Shown one piece after another: positions 1 through 9,594 of a stretch of DNA of 64,000 nucleotides (positions are counted from its first letter, which is position 1; each line of letters begins with the position of its first letter). Under the pieces are notes generated by a model that searched no databases, was not told the origin of the DNA, and saw nothing but the letters and a program-made list of their open reading frames with translations. A program made the translations under genes and the position numbers. Source of the DNA: an uncultured beta proteobacterium (GTDB lineage: Bacteria > Pseudomonadota > Gammaproteobacteria > Burkholderiales > Rhodocyclaceae); contig CAIVQO010000090.1 of assembly GCA_903908065.1 (NCBI GenBank), positions 163,278-227,277 of the forward strand, written 5' to 3'.

Positions 1-1108
1 GCACCCAGCCGCTCTTCAATATGGTGCCGGCGAAGCCGGCATAGGGCGTGCCGGCAAACTCGCCCAGGGTCGATTTGACCGTGGTGAGGTAATCCTCGGG
101 CAGGTGGCGGCTGTCGGTCCGCGGGTAGGTCAGCACCTTGTGCTTTTCGTACAGCGCCTGGGCCAGCCCCAGCGTGTTCTTGGCGCTGAAGCCGAAGCGG
201 CCGTTGGCCTCGCGCTGCAGCGAGGTGAGGTCGTAGAGCATCGGGCAGGCCTCGGTCTTGGGCTTGCTCTCTTCTTCCACCGTGCCGTGCTGGCCGAGGC
301 AGGCGCGGCGGATTGCGTCGGCCTTGGCCTTGTCCCACAGGCGCTCGGCCTTGGCGTGCTCGTCATCGCTCTTTTTGAATGTCTCGTCGAACCAGCGGCC
401 GCGGTAGGTGCCGGCGAGGCATTGGAACTCGCCCTCGACTTCCCAGTAGTCACGGGAGACAAAGGCGCGAATGCGGGCTTCGCGCTCGACCATGATGGCC
501 AGGGTCGGCGTCTGCACGCGGCCTACGGGCGTCTTGTAGAAGCCGCCTTCCTTGGAATTGAAGGCCGTCATGGCGCGCGTGCCGTTGATGCCGATCAGCC
601 AGTCGGCTTCCGAGCGGCAGCGCGCGGCGTCGGCCAGCGGCTGCATTTCGTTGTCCGTGCGGAGGTGGGCGAAGCCGTCGCGGATCGCCGTGGCGGTCAT
701 CGACTGCAGCCACAGGCGCCGCACCGGCTTCTGCTTTTCGCCCAGGGCGTGCTGGGCGACGTAACGGAAGATCAGCTCGCCCTCGCGGCCCGCGTCGCAG
801 GCGTTCACCAGGCCGGTGACGTCCTTGCGCTTGATCAGGCGCGTCAGCAGGCGCAGACGCTCCTGGGTCTTTTCGATCGGGTTGAGGGCAAAGTGCGGCG
901 GGATCATCGGCAGGTGGGTGAAGCTCCACTTGCCGCGCTTGACGTCGTATTCCTCCGGCACCGCCAGTTCCAGCAGGTGGCCGATGGCCGAGGAGAGCAC
1001 GTAATCGTCACTCTCGAAGTAGTCGCCGGTCTTGGTAAAGCCGCCCAAAGCCTTGGCAATGTCCTGCGCCACGGAGGGCTTTTCGGCGATGATGAGTTGC
1101 TTAGACAT
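1..1108 (-). CDS. topB: DNA topoisomerase III, 3' end cut by window edge
   Basis: Type IA topoisomerase that passes single DNA strands to resolve recombination and replication intermediates. The visible 369 residues open with the Toprim signature MSKQLIIAEKPSVA (catalytic Glu9) and contain the acidic DAGREGE motif near residue 110. The active-site tyrosine in YPRTD is residue 328, the same number as in E. coli TopB. The family is about 650 residues or longer, so the C-terminal part lies left of the window. The ATG at 1108 sits directly before the Toprim motif. It is the last visible member of a same-strand group LysM protein-dprA-smg-topB, 84 bp after smg. Identity is secure; only the missing end is unknown. 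Confidence 0.95.
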   Translation of the reverse strand, partial: MSKQLIIAEKPSVAQDIAKALGGFTKTGDYFESDDYVLSSAIGHLLELAVPEEYDVKRGKWSFTHLPMIPPHFALNPIEKTQERLRLLTRLIKRKDVTGLVNACDAGREGELIFRYVAQHALGEKQKPVRRLWLQSMTATAIRDGFAHLRTDNEMQPLADAARCRSEADWLIGINGTRAMTAFNSKEGGFYKTPVGRVQTPTLAIMVEREARIRAFVSRDYWEVEGEFQCLAGTYRGRWFDETFKKSDDEHAKAERLWDKAKADAIRRACLGQHGTVEEESKPKTEACPMLYDLTSLQREANGRFGFSAKNTLGLAQALYEKHKVLTYPRTDSRHLPEDYLTTVKSTLGEFAGTPYAGFAGTILKSGWV

Positions 1109-1192
1109 TGATTTTCTTGGATTTGCGTCGACGGAACGAGGTTGGGAGCGGCGCATCATAAGCGCAGCGCTCGAAAAAACGCAAGCCGGGGA

Positions 1193-1681
1193 TTAATTCA
1201 GGAGGATGCGGACGACGCCTTCGCCGGGCTCGATATCCTCGTCGGCGGTGTCCTCGGCCAGCAGTTCTTCGAGGATCAGGGCATCGACTTCGTGGCGGAA
1301 ACGCCAGATCACCGCGAGCACGATTACCTTCAGCCGGTCGAGGCTGACTTCGGCATCGGGCAGGGCCAGCGCACGCTCGACGATGGCTTCGCGCAAGCCG
1401 GCATCGATGGCGTCGTGTTGTTCGAGGAAGGCAAGGAAGCCGCGGCATTCGGCCGGCAGCCTTTCCTGTTCCTCGGGGTCGTAGATGCGGATCGCCGTGC
1501 CGGACGCGGGTGGGCGGCAAATTGCGTCGGCGGCCACCGGGAAACCTTCGAGCCAGTGCAGCGCGGCACTGATTTCCTCGCTCTCGAAGCCGGCGGCGGT
1601 GAGCTTTCGCGCCAGTACGGCGGGCTCCGGGCAGGCATCGGACGGGTAGTTCTCGAACAGGTAAACCAGGATGTCGATCAT
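1193..1681 (-). CDS. smg: Smg family protein (DUF494)
   Basis: A 162-residue member of the Smg/DUF494 family, about the usual length. The start MIDILVYLFENY, the GFESEEISAALHWLE helix and the RGFLAFLEQ and LDRLKVIVL segments match the family pattern. The biochemical role of Smg is not established; the link is its fixed position after dprA in many beta- and gammaproteobacteria. Here it starts 5 bp after the dprA stop, so the two are surely co-transcribed. The protein is acidic and ends in an acidic, Glu-rich tail before a short hydrophobic C-terminus. No signal peptide or metal motif is visible. Confidence 0.9.
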   Translation of the reverse strand: MIDILVYLFENYPSDACPEPAVLARKLTAAGFESEEISAALHWLEGFPVAADAICRPPASGTAIRIYDPEEQERLPAECRGFLAFLEQHDAIDAGLREAIVERALALPDAEVSLDRLKVIVLAVIWRFRHEVDALILEELLAEDTADEDIEPGEGVVRILLN

Positions 1682-1686
1682 GATCC

Positions 1687-2811
1687 TCAGTGCTGCTTCT
1701 GGTACAAACCGCCGGGCAGCTGGGCAACGCGTCCGGCAAGTTCCATGGGCAGCAGGATGGCAAGAAGGGCGGCCGGCGTCAAGCCGCTGCGCACCGACAG
1801 GGTATCCAGGGTGCAGGGCGCATCGCCGAGGCTGCCCAGCACCCGGGTTTCGTCGCTGTCGCCGGTGGCGGAATCGTCATCCGGACCGGCCTGCGCTGCG
1901 GGGCGGGTTTCCCAGCGCAACTCTTCGAGGATGTCGCCCGCGGTTTCGACCAGCTTGGCGCCCTGGCGTATCAATTGGTGGCAGCCGCGCGACATCGGGG
2001 AATGGATCGACCCGGGAATGGCGAACACTTCGCGCCCGGCCTCGGCCGCCAGCCGGGCCGTGATCAGCGAGCCGCTGCGCGGGGCCGCTTCCACCACCAG
2101 GCAGCCCAGGGCCAGCCCGGCAATGATGCGGTTGCGGCGCGGAAAATTGTGCGCGACGGCAGGGGTGCCGAGCGGGAACTCGCTGATCACGGCGCCCTGT
2201 TCGGCAATGCTGCGCGCCAGGCGCTGGTTGCGCGCCGGATACAGGCGGTCGGCGCCGGTGCCGATTACGGCCACGGTACCCGCGGCGGTGGCCAGCGCAC
2301 CGCGGTGCGCGGCGGCGTCGATGCCGAGGGCCAGGCCGCTGACGATACCCAGTCCGGCTTCGCCCAGGGCATGGGCGAAGGCCTCGGCATCGCGTTCGCC
2401 CTGGGCCGTGGCGTTGCGGCTGCCGACCATGGCCAGCAGGGGCCGATTGAGCAGTTCCGGGCGGCCCTTGAGATAGAGCAGGACGGGAGGATCGGCGGCA
2501 TCCAGCAGGCGCTGGGGATAGTCCGCATCGGCCAGCGTCAGCACGCGATTGCCGGGTTCGCTGGCCCAGGCCAGCGCCGCGTCGACGGCGGCACTGCAAT
2601 CGTGCTGCAACAGGCGCTCGGCGATCGAGGAATCCACCACCTGGGCGAGCGCTCGCAGACCAGCTTCGAAGATGGCTTGCGGCGGGCCGAAAGCCTTGAG
2701 CAGTGCGCGCCGCGCTTCACCGCCGACGCCCGGGACCAGGGTCAGGCGCAGCCAGCCCGCCAGTTCCGCGTCAGGCTTTGCCGCGTCGGGAGGCGACATG
2801 CCGGACGACAC
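1687..2811 (-). CDS. dprA: DNA-processing protein DprA
   Basis: A 374-residue DprA/Smf protein, which loads RecA on incoming single-stranded DNA during natural transformation. The N-terminal helical segment (LRLTLVPGVG) is followed by the Rossmann-like core with MVGSRNATAQGERDAEAFA and GIVSGLALGIDAAAHRGAL near residues 125-180. The C-terminal winged-helix segment (LDTLSVRSGLTPAALLAILL) is present, so the gene is full length. It starts 8 bp after the LysM gene and leads into smg. DprA is widespread even in bacteria not known to be competent. It is of extra interest here because the window also carries a dispersed, uptake-sequence-like repeat. Confidence 0.95.
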   Translation of the reverse strand: MSSGMSPPDAAKPDAELAGWLRLTLVPGVGGEARRALLKAFGPPQAIFEAGLRALAQVVDSSIAERLLQHDCSAAVDAALAWASEPGNRVLTLADADYPQRLLDAADPPVLLYLKGRPELLNRPLLAMVGSRNATAQGERDAEAFAHALGEAGLGIVSGLALGIDAAAHRGALATAAGTVAVIGTGADRLYPARNQRLARSIAEQGAVISEFPLGTPAVAHNFPRRNRIIAGLALGCLVVEAAPRSGSLITARLAAEAGREVFAIPGSIHSPMSRGCHQLIRQGAKLVETAGDILEELRWETRPAAQAGPDDDSATGDSDETRVLGSLGDAPCTLDTLSVRSGLTPAALLAILLPMELAGRVAQLPGGLYQKQH

Positions 2812-2819
2812 GGCGGGTA

Positions 2820-3836
2820 TCAGGGCGTGCGTACGGTGTCGCCCACTCCGATGGGCTGCACGGCATTCATCACCAGCGCGTAGGAAATCCGGTCATAGAC
2901 GCGGAAGATGTAGAGCAGGCCGTTGCGGGTGTCCGGCAGCTTGTAGTCGGTGCGCACGCCCTCGAAGCGATTCGGGATGTTGAGGCCGGCGACGTCGGCC
3001 GCCAGCACGTGGCCCGGCTCCAGGCCATGGCTCTTGCCCCGATTGATGGTGACGATGCTCTGCGGGCCGCTGAAATTCACCCCGGCATAGGCGCTGAGGA
3101 TCTTGCCGGTAATGTTTTTCGCCGGCGGGCGCGGGATGTAATTCGGCACATCCTGGCGCGGCGCCGGCATCAGGCGGTCGTCACGCAGGATTTCCATGCG
3201 CGAGATGCCGATCTGGAAGGAGGACGGTTCGCCGGCCCCGGTCTGGCGCGCCGTGCCGAGGTAGATGGCCTCGAAGCCAAGCTTGTCGCCGGTTTCCGGG
3301 TCGACCAGGACCTTGCCGGGACGGAAGATCTGCCAGACCTTGTGCTGCTCCTTGACTTCGGTGGTGTACACGGTGTCGCTGGATCCGGCCAGCACCCGGT
3401 TGCCCTCGATGGCGACGATGCGCGGCGCCTTGTCGAACCCGCTGGCTTCCAGCACGCGGGGTTCGCTGAGGAAGGGCTCGATGGCCTGCGGCTCGATGAC
3501 CGGGATTTCCTTGACCAGCGACTCGACGTACTCGCGGCGCTGGACATTGATCGTGCTCAGCTTGAGTTGCGGCTGGCCCCCGCTCTTGTCGAGGGTGATC
3601 ACCTGGCCGGGGTAGATGCGACGCGGATTCTTGATTTCGTCGGCGTTGAGCTTCCACAGCTCGGACCACCGGTAGGGATCCTTGAGGAAGCGGGACGCGA
3701 TGCTCCACAGCGTGTCGCCGGGAGCGACGATGTAGCGGTCCGGGGCGCCCTCGGCCAGTTGCAGGGGGGCCGTGGCCTGGGCGAGCGCCAGGGTGCTTGA
3801 AATGCTGAAAAGCAGCGCGGATATAATGCGACGCAT
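2820..3836 (-). CDS. Exported LysM-domain peptidoglycan-binding protein
   Basis: A 338-residue protein with a signal peptide (MRRIISALLFSISSTLALA) and one LysM domain near residues 35-85 (YIVAPGDTLWSIASRFL, then RIYPGQVITL). LysM binds glycan strands, so it should sit at the cell wall in the periplasm. The remaining 250 residues resemble the uncharacterised C-terminal region of LysM proteins encoded next to dprA in betaproteobacteria, and end in a hydrophobic beta-rich stretch. The start was set at 3836 because an AGGAGA ribosome site lies 8 bp upstream and the signal peptide follows at once; a longer frame to 3959 lacks this. It is divergent from def, sharing a 106-bp upstream gap. Confidence 0.85.
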   Translation of the reverse strand: MRRIISALLFSISSTLALAQATAPLQLAEGAPDRYIVAPGDTLWSIASRFLKDPYRWSELWKLNADEIKNPRRIYPGQVITLDKSGGQPQLKLSTINVQRREYVESLVKEIPVIEPQAIEPFLSEPRVLEASGFDKAPRIVAIEGNRVLAGSSDTVYTTEVKEQHKVWQIFRPGKVLVDPETGDKLGFEAIYLGTARQTGAGEPSSFQIGISRMEILRDDRLMPAPRQDVPNYIPRPPAKNITGKILSAYAGVNFSGPQSIVTINRGKSHGLEPGHVLAADVAGLNIPNRFEGVRTDYKLPDTRNGLLYIFRVYDRISYALVMNAVQPIGVGDTVRTP

Positions 3837-3942
3837 GGGTTGATCTCCTGGCCTGGTGTCTGGGAGCACGGCGAAGCCCCCGCGTATCTGTCCGATTCTG
3901 CCCGACAAAACCCACTGCATCAATTCTTTCAAGAGCGGTTTC

Positions 3943-4446
3943 ATGGCCCTATTGCCCATTTTGCGTTACCCGGACCCCCGTCTGCACCAGAAGGCAGCCG
4001 TCATCACGGTCGTGGACGACGAGATTCGCCGCCTTGCCGCCGACATGGCCGAGACGATGTATGCCGCCCCCGGCATCGGCCTTGCGGCGACCCAGGTGGA
4101 CCGCCATCAGCGCCTGATCGTAATCGACATCTCCGAGGACAAGTCGCAGCTGCTGACCCTGATCAACCCCGAGTTGCTCGAAAAATCGGGGGAGTGCGAA
4201 GGCGAGGAGGGCTGCCTGTCGGTGCCCGGCATCTACGAAACGGTGACCCGCGCCAGCCATGTCCGCGTGCGCGCCCTCGGCCTCGACGGCAAGCCCTTCG
4301 AAATGGCGGCGGACGACCTGCTGGCGGTATGCATCCAGCACGAGATGGATCACCTCGAAGGCAAGGTGTTCGTCGAATACCTCTCGCGCCTCAAGCGCGA
4401 ACGCATCAAGAGCAAGTTGCAAAAGCGCGCCCGCGAAACGCTCTGA
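3943..4446 (+). CDS. def: Peptide deformylase
   Basis: Removes the formyl group from the N-terminal methionine of new proteins. The 167-residue chain has all three metal-site motifs: GIGLAATQ (motif 1, GxGLAAxQ), EGCLS (motif 2, cysteine ligand) and QHEMDH (motif 3, HExxH). The start at 3943 gives [14 protein letters not shown], the standard opening of type 1 deformylases; upstream in-frame codons are not conserved. It is followed 4 bp later by fmt, which adds the same formyl group to initiator tRNA. The pair forms the usual def-fmt unit. Confidence 0.97.
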   Translation: MALLPILRYPDPRLHQKAAVITVVDDEIRRLAADMAETMYAAPGIGLAATQVDRHQRLIVIDISEDKSQLLTLINPELLEKSGECEGEEGCLSVPGIYETVTRASHVRVRALGLDGKPFEMAADDLLAVCIQHEMDHLEGKVFVEYLSRLKRERIKSKLQKRARETL

Positions 4447-4450
4447 GCCG

Positions 4451-5365
4451 ATGAAGCTGATTTTCGCCGGCACCCCGGAGTTCGCGGCTACCGCCCTCGA
4501 GGCCCTGCTCGGCGCCGGCCATGAAGTCGTGCTGGTGCTGACCCAGCCCGACCGCCCGGCCGGTCGCGGCATGAACCTGCAGGCCTCGGCAGTGAAGCAG
4601 GTGGCACTGGCCCATGCCATTCCCCTGCACCAGCCGGAACGGCTGAAGGACCCCGCGACGCATCAGCCGATCCGCGAGGCTTGTGAACGCGGTGCCGAAC
4701 TGATGGTGGTCGCCGCTTACGGCCTGATCCTGCCGCAGGCGGTGCTCGACCTGCCGCCGCGCGGCTGCCTCAACATCCACGCCTCGCTGTTGCCGCGCTG
4801 GCGCGGCGCGGCGCCGATCCACCGCGCCATCGAGGCAGGCGACGCGCAGACCGGCATCACCATTATGCGCATGGAGGCCGGCCTCGATACCGGGCCAATG
4901 CTGCTGACGGCCGTCATCGACATCGACGCCCAGGACACCACCGGCAGCCTGCACGACCGCCTTGCCGACCTGGGCGGCCGCTGCATCGTCGATGCCCTGG
5001 CGCGGCTCGATGCGCTGCCTGTCGTGCCGCAGCCCGAATTGGGCGTCACCTACGCCGGCAAGGTCGCCAAGGCAGATGCCCAACTGGATTGGAACCAGCC
5101 GGCCTCCACGCTGGCGCGCAAGCTGCGCGCCTTCAATCCTTTTCCCGGCGCCACGGCCATGCTCGGCGGCGAGCCGGTCAAGCTCTGGCGCGGCGAAGTC
5201 GTTGCCGGGCAGGGCGAGCCAGGCCGAGTGCTGGCCGCCGATGCAAACGGGATCGTGGTGGCCTGCGGCGACGCTGCATTGCGCCTGACGGAGCTGCAAA
5301 AGCCCGGCGGTCGCCGTCTCGCCAGCGCCGACTTTCTGCGCGGCAACCCGCTCAAGTCCGGCTGA
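4451..5365 (+). CDS. fmt: Methionyl-tRNA formyltransferase
   Basis: Formylates Met-tRNA(fMet) with 10-formyl-tetrahydrofolate before initiation. The 304-residue chain begins [19 protein letters not shown]. It has the folate-binding and catalytic segment [18 protein letters not shown] with the following [17 protein letters not shown], and a C-terminal OB-like domain ([10 protein letters not shown]). The ATG at 4451 lies 4 bp after the def stop. A copy of the dispersed repeat lies at 5313-5335, close to the 3' end, and is read as part of SADFLRG. Length and motifs are normal for the family. Confidence 0.97.
   Translation: MKLIFAGTPEFAATALEALLGAGHEVVLVLTQPDRPAGRGMNLQASAVKQVALAHAIPLHQPERLKDPATHQPIREACERGAELMVVAAYGLILPQAVLDLPPRGCLNIHASLLPRWRGAAPIHRAIEAGDAQTGITIMRMEAGLDTGPMLLTAVIDIDAQDTTGSLHDRLADLGGRCIVDALARLDALPVVPQPELGVTYAGKVAKADAQLDWNQPASTLARKLRAFNPFPGATAMLGGEPVKLWRGEVVAGQGEPGRVLAADANGIVVACGDAALRLTELQKPGGRRLASADFLRGNPLKSG
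5313..5335 (+). repeat. Dispersed 23-bp repeat, copy 1 (in fmt)
   Basis: Copy of the window-wide repeat whose core is CCAGCGCCGACTTT preceded by GCCGTGTCG. This one differs from the consensus by a C for G in the left part (GCCGTCTCG). It lies inside the fmt coding frame without disturbing it. Confidence 0.7.
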
Positions 5366-5445
5366 GGCCACGCCTAACGCGACCCCCGGCCGACCGGACC
5401 GCGTTTCACGCCCCGGTCGCCGGAGGTGGCTGCTATCCTTCGCCG

Positions 5446-6741
5446 ATGCCCTTGCTGCCCCCCCTCGCGGAAATCCTGCACGCTGCCGGCGGCCTCGTTA
5501 CGGCCGTGATCGCCGGGCGCAATTTCGACGCCGTGCTGGCCCGTGCCGGATTGTTCGGCCACGTCCGCGCGGCGAGCATGGACCTCGCCTACACCACCTT
5601 GCGCGCTTATGGCCGCGGCGATTTCCTGCTCGCCCGCCTGATCGAGCGACCGCTGGCCGAGCCGCCGGTGCGGGGCCTGCTGCTGGTGGCCTTGATGCGC
5701 CTGGAGACGCGGAGCGAGGATGCCCACACCACGGTCGATCAGGCGGTGAGCGCCGCCGCGCGCATCGCCGGCGGCCGCTTCAAGCCGCTGGTGAATGGCG
5801 TATTGCGCAATTTCCTGCGCCGCCGCGACGAATTGCTGGCCGCGGCGGAAGCCGACGAGGTCGCCCGCTGGCAGCATCCGGCCTGGTGGATCGCGCGCCT
5901 GCGCGCCGACCATCCGCGGCACTGGCAGGACATCCTGCGCGCCGGCAACAGCCACCCGCCGATGTGCCTGCGCGCCAATCGGCGCCGCCTGCAAGCCACG
6001 GCTACAGCCAGCGCCGCCGAATTGCTGGTGGCCCAGCTCGATGCGGCCGGCATCGGCGCGCGCGCGCTCGACGATACCGCCGTGTTGCTCGACAAACCCT
6101 TGCCGGTGGATCGCATCAGCGGCTTCGAGAGCGGCCTGTGTTCGGTGCAGGATTTTGGCGCCCAGGCGGCCGCGCGCCTGCTCGACGCCCGTGACGGCAT
6201 GCGCGTGCTCGATGCCTGCGCCGCACCGGGCGGCAAGACCGCCCATCTGCTGGAGCGTGCCGACATCGAGCTGACCGCGCTCGACGCCGATGTCGCACGC
6301 GTTGCGCGCATCACCGAAAACCTGCAGCGCCTCGGCTTGGCGGCGACGGTCAAGGTGGCCGATGCCGGCAATCCGGACGTCTGGTGGGACGGCCGCCCCT
6401 TCGATCGCATCCTGGCCGACGTGCCCTGTTCGGCCTCGGGCGTGGTGCGCCGCCATCCCGACGCGAAGTGGTTGCGGCGTGAAACCGACGTCGCCGGATT
6501 CGCCGCCACGCAGGCACGGATCATCGACGCCTTGTGGCCAACTCTGGCCCCCGGTGGCACAATGCTCTATGCAAGCTGCTCGGTGTTCGCGGCCGAGAAT
6601 GCGCGCCAGGTGGACGCCTTCCTCGGCCGTCACCCGGATGCCCGGCCGGTGCCGGACGGAGCGGCTGCCGCCGGAGACGCCTACCAGATACCCGATGCCG
6701 ACCATGACGGCTTTTTCTATGCATTGCTGCAAAAGGCCTGA
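5446..6741 (+). CDS. rsmB: 16S rRNA m5C967 methyltransferase RsmB
   Basis: Methylates cytosine 967 of 16S rRNA using S-adenosylmethionine. The 431 residues show the N-terminal NusB-like helical domain (residues 1-140) and the SAM-binding motif DACAAPGGKTAHLLE. Motif IV is DVPCSASGVVRRHPD, and the catalytic cysteine motif is LYASCSVFAAEN. The start at 5446 is the first ATG after fmt that precedes the NusB-like fold; upstream frame is non-conserved. The 3' end overlaps the next gene by 23 bp. In proteobacteria it is commonly found right after def-fmt, as here. Confidence 0.95.
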   Translation: MPLLPPLAEILHAAGGLVTAVIAGRNFDAVLARAGLFGHVRAASMDLAYTTLRAYGRGDFLLARLIERPLAEPPVRGLLLVALMRLETRSEDAHTTVDQAVSAAARIAGGRFKPLVNGVLRNFLRRRDELLAAAEADEVARWQHPAWWIARLRADHPRHWQDILRAGNSHPPMCLRANRRRLQATATASAAELLVAQLDAAGIGARALDDTAVLLDKPLPVDRISGFESGLCSVQDFGAQAAARLLDARDGMRVLDACAAPGGKTAHLLERADIELTALDADVARVARITENLQRLGLAATVKVADAGNPDVWWDGRPFDRILADVPCSASGVVRRHPDAKWLRRETDVAGFAATQARIIDALWPTLAPGGTMLYASCSVFAAENARQVDAFLGRHPDARPVPDGAAAAGDAYQIPDADHDGFFYALLQKA

Positions 6742-7300
6742 GCGCTGGCTGCGTGGAGTGCTGGCTGCCCTGCTTTGGCTGTGCGTCGCGCTCGCCCATG
6801 CCGGAAGCATCGAGCCGAAGAGTGCCTCGCTGACGCCGGGCGAGGACGGCTACACGCTCTCGGCCGAGTTCGCCGTCGATCTCGGCAATCGCCTCGAAGA
6901 GGCAGTGACGCGTGGCGTACCGCTGTACTTCAACCTGGAGTTCATCCTCGAGCGCAACCGCAAGTACTGGGTCAATGAACACATCGTTTCGCGCAATCTG
7001 TCCTACCGCCTGGCCTACAGCAGCCTGACCCGCCAGTATCGGCTGACCACCGGCAGCCTGCACCAGAATTTCGGCAGCCTGGCCGAGGCCCTGCGCGTGG
7101 TCGGCCGCATCGCCGCCCTGCCGGTGGCGGACAAGGATGCGCTGAAGAACGGCGAAAGCTACGAAGCGGCCCTGCGCCTCGCGCTCGACCGCAACCAGCT
7201 GCCCAAGCCCTTCCAGGTCGACGCCATCACCGACAAGGGCTTGCAGGTCGAAGCCAAGGTCTTGCGCTGGCAGTTCACCGCGCCGGTGGTGGCTCAATGA
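6719..7300 (+). CDS. DUF4390 exported protein
   Basis: A 193-residue exported protein encoded between rsmB and ntrY. It has a positively charged start and a hydrophobic core (GVLAALLWLCVALAHA) that looks like a cleaved signal peptide. The mature part is beta-rich, with FNLEFILERNRKYW and SRNLSYRLAYSSLTRQYRL, typical of the DUF4390 family that sits between the rsmB and ntrY genes in betaproteobacteria. Its function is unknown; the location suggests an envelope role or an accessory to the sensor kinase. The start overlaps the rsmB end by 23 bp. An in-frame GTG at 6758 is a weaker alternative because it would trim the basic n-region. Confidence 0.8.
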   Translation: MHCCKRPERWLRGVLAALLWLCVALAHAGSIEPKSASLTPGEDGYTLSAEFAVDLGNRLEEAVTRGVPLYFNLEFILERNRKYWVNEHIVSRNLSYRLAYSSLTRQYRLTTGSLHQNFGSLAEALRVVGRIAALPVADKDALKNGESYEAALRLALDRNQLPKPFQVDAITDKGLQVEAKVLRWQFTAPVVAQ

Positions 7301-7409
7301 GCGCCACGCACTGCCGCCCGCAGGGGCGCAAGCCAGGAACCGGAGCCGCGCAGCGGCGATCCGTTGTCACCCCCTACCTTGGGCAGGGGGCAGCGGGGAG
7401 GGCCGTTCC

Positions 7410-9572
7410 GTGAAGATCGCGCTGGCCGTCGTCGTTGCGCTGGGCGCGATCCTGCTGTTCCTGCTGGCGTCGGCCTCGGCCAATACCGCGCTGTTCGCGC
7501 AGAATTACCCCTGGCTGCTGGCGATCAACGGCATCGCCGCCGTCGCGCTGCTGGTGCTGGTCGGCCTGCAGTTGCGCCGCCTGCGCCAGGACTTCCGGGA
7601 CGGCGTGTTCGGCTCGCGGCTCAAGTCGCGCCTGCTGCTGATGCTGTCCCTGATGGCCGTCCTGCCCGGGGCGCTGGTGTATGCCGTGTCGATGCAGTTC
7701 GCCGTCAAGAGCATCGACTCCTGGTTCGACGTGCGCGTCGACGCGGCGCTGGAAGGCGGCCTCAACCTCGGTCGCAGCATGCTCGAAAGCCAGCAGTCCG
7801 AGCTGCTGGCCAAGGCGCGCAGCGCGGCGCTGGATCTGGGCGATGGCGGCGTCGCCAGCGCGGCGCGCCTGAATCGCGTGCGCGAGAATGCCAGCGCCCA
7901 GAGCGCGGCACTGATCACGCTGTCCGGCCAGGTGCTGGCCAGCAGCTCGGCCGAGATTGGCAGCCTGCTGCCTTCGCTGCCAACATCCAGCCAGCTGCGC
8001 CAGGCGCGCACCGGCCGCGGCATCGCACTCACCGGCGATGCCGAAGGCGGCGGGCTGATGGTGCGCGCGCTGGTGCCGGTTGCCGGCAGCGGCTTCACCG
8101 CCGATTCGCAGATCCTGCAATTGACCCAGATGGTGCCGGCATCGATCATCAAGAGCGCCGAAAGCGTCGAAACCGCGCATCGCGATTACCAGGAGCTGCA
8201 ACTCGGCCGCGGCGGACTCAAGCAGATCTACACCCTGACCCTGACGCTGGCGTTGTTGCTGGCCCTGTTCGCTGCGATCGCCCTGGCATTCCTGCTCGCC
8301 GAACGGCTGGCGCGGCCGCTGTTGATCCTTGCCGAAGGGACGCAGGCGGTGGCGGCCGGCGATTTCACGCCGCGTGCCACGGTCGAAGCCTCCGACGAAC
8401 TCGGCGTGCTGACCCATTCCTTCAACAGCATGACCCAGCAACTGGGGGAGGCGCGTGCCCAGGCCGAGCACCATCGGGCGGAAACCGAGGCGGCCCAGGC
8501 CTACCTCGAATCCGTGCTGGCCAACCTGTCCGCCGGCGTGCTGGCCTTCGACTTGCGCTTTCGCCTGCGTGCCGCCAACCGCGGGGCGCTGGCGATCCTC
8601 GCCGACGACCTGTCCGGCTTCGAGCAGATGCGCTTGCAGGATTGGCCGCGGCACGAAACCCTGGCCGGCGAAATCCTCGAAAGCTTCGCCCGGCGCGGCG
8701 GCGAATGGCAGCAGCAGCTCGAACTGGCGCGCCCGGACGGCATGGCGCAGGCCCTGCTGGTGCGTGGCAAGGCGCTGCCGGCGGGCGGCGGTGGCGGCTA
8801 CGTGGTGGTGTTCGACGACATCACGCAACTCATCGCGGCACAGCGTTCCGCCGCCTGGGGCGAGGTGGCGCAACGCCTGGCGCACGAGATCAAGAATCCG
8901 CTGACGCCGATCCAGCTTTCTGCCGAGCGGCTGCAGCTGAAGCTGGCCGACCAGCTCAACGGCCCGGGGCGCGAGCTGCTCGACCGCGCCACGCAGACCA
9001 TCGTCAATCAGGTCGAGGCGATGAAGAACATGGTCAACGACTTTCGCGACTATGCGCGCACGCCGCTGCCGCAGCTGGCGCCGGTGGATCTGGCGGCCCT
9101 GCTCGGCGAGGTGCTGGACCTGTATCACCAGTCGCGTGCCGAAATCGCCGTATCGCCAGCGCCGACTTCCGGCCTGCCGCAGGTGCTGGCCGATGCCAAC
9201 CAGCTGCGCCAGGTGCTGCACAACGTGCTGACCAACGCCCAGGATGCCCTGGCCGAAACAGATGCGCCGAAGATCACGATCAGCATTGTCCAGGATGCGA
9301 GGCGCATGCGCCTGACGGTGCGCGACAACGGCCCCGGCTTTCCGCCTCAGATCCTGTCGCGCGCCTTCGAACCCTATGTCACGACCAAGGCCAAAGGCAC
9401 CGGCCTCGGCCTCGCCATCGTCAAGAAGATCGTCGACGACCACGGTGGCGAGATACGCCTTGCCAGCGACCATGGGGGCGAAGTCAGCATCTGGCTGCCG
9501 CTGGCGAATGGAACAGCCGACGAAGTCGCGCCGCGTGATCGGGCGAACAGCGAGGCGGCGAAAGCCGCATAG
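7410..9572 (+). CDS. ntrY: NtrY-type membrane sensor histidine kinase
   Basis: A 720-residue membrane sensor kinase that should phosphorylate the adjacent NtrX-type regulator. Two membrane segments lie near residues 1-50, a periplasmic or extracytosolic stretch follows, then a third segment near 275-300, HAMP and PAS. The HisKA box is RLAHEIKNPLTPIQLSAERL with phospho-acceptor His492, and the HATPase domain has DNGPGFP and GTGLGLAIVKKI. The start is GTG at 7410 with GGGGAGGG upstream. A small hairpin (CCCCCT 7370-7375 with AGGGGG 7385-7390) precedes it in the otherwise empty 109-bp gap. NtrYX pairs act in nitrogen, redox and envelope responses; the signal here is not known. Confidence 0.9.
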   Translation: MKIALAVVVALGAILLFLLASASANTALFAQNYPWLLAINGIAAVALLVLVGLQLRRLRQDFRDGVFGSRLKSRLLLMLSLMAVLPGALVYAVSMQFAVKSIDSWFDVRVDAALEGGLNLGRSMLESQQSELLAKARSAALDLGDGGVASAARLNRVRENASAQSAALITLSGQVLASSSAEIGSLLPSLPTSSQLRQARTGRGIALTGDAEGGGLMVRALVPVAGSGFTADSQILQLTQMVPASIIKSAESVETAHRDYQELQLGRGGLKQIYTLTLTLALLLALFAAIALAFLLAERLARPLLILAEGTQAVAAGDFTPRATVEASDELGVLTHSFNSMTQQLGEARAQAEHHRAETEAAQAYLESVLANLSAGVLAFDLRFRLRAANRGALAILADDLSGFEQMRLQDWPRHETLAGEILESFARRGGEWQQQLELARPDGMAQALLVRGKALPAGGGGGYVVVFDDITQLIAAQRSAAWGEVAQRLAHEIKNPLTPIQLSAERLQLKLADQLNGPGRELLDRATQTIVNQVEAMKNMVNDFRDYARTPLPQLAPVDLAALLGEVLDLYHQSRAEIAVSPAPTSGLPQVLADANQLRQVLHNVLTNAQDALAETDAPKITISIVQDARRMRLTVRDNGPGFPPQILSRAFEPYVTTKAKGTGLGLAIVKKIVDDHGGEIRLASDHGGEVSIWLPLANGTADEVAPRDRANSEAAKAA
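9147..9169 (+). repeat. Dispersed 23-bp repeat, copy 2 (in ntrY)
   Basis: Matches the consensus except A for G in the left part and CC for TT at the right edge. It encodes VSPAPTSG at residues 580-588, between the dimerisation and ATP-binding domains of the kinase. The same peptide is encoded by the priA copy. Confidence 0.75.
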
Positions 9573-9594
9573 GGAAACAAGGGGGTAGGGAAAC

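Noticed and set aside
104..1111. Long plus-strand open frame of 335 codons
   Set aside because: It is the antisense shadow of topB, whose motifs and start are certain. High G+C makes such frames common.
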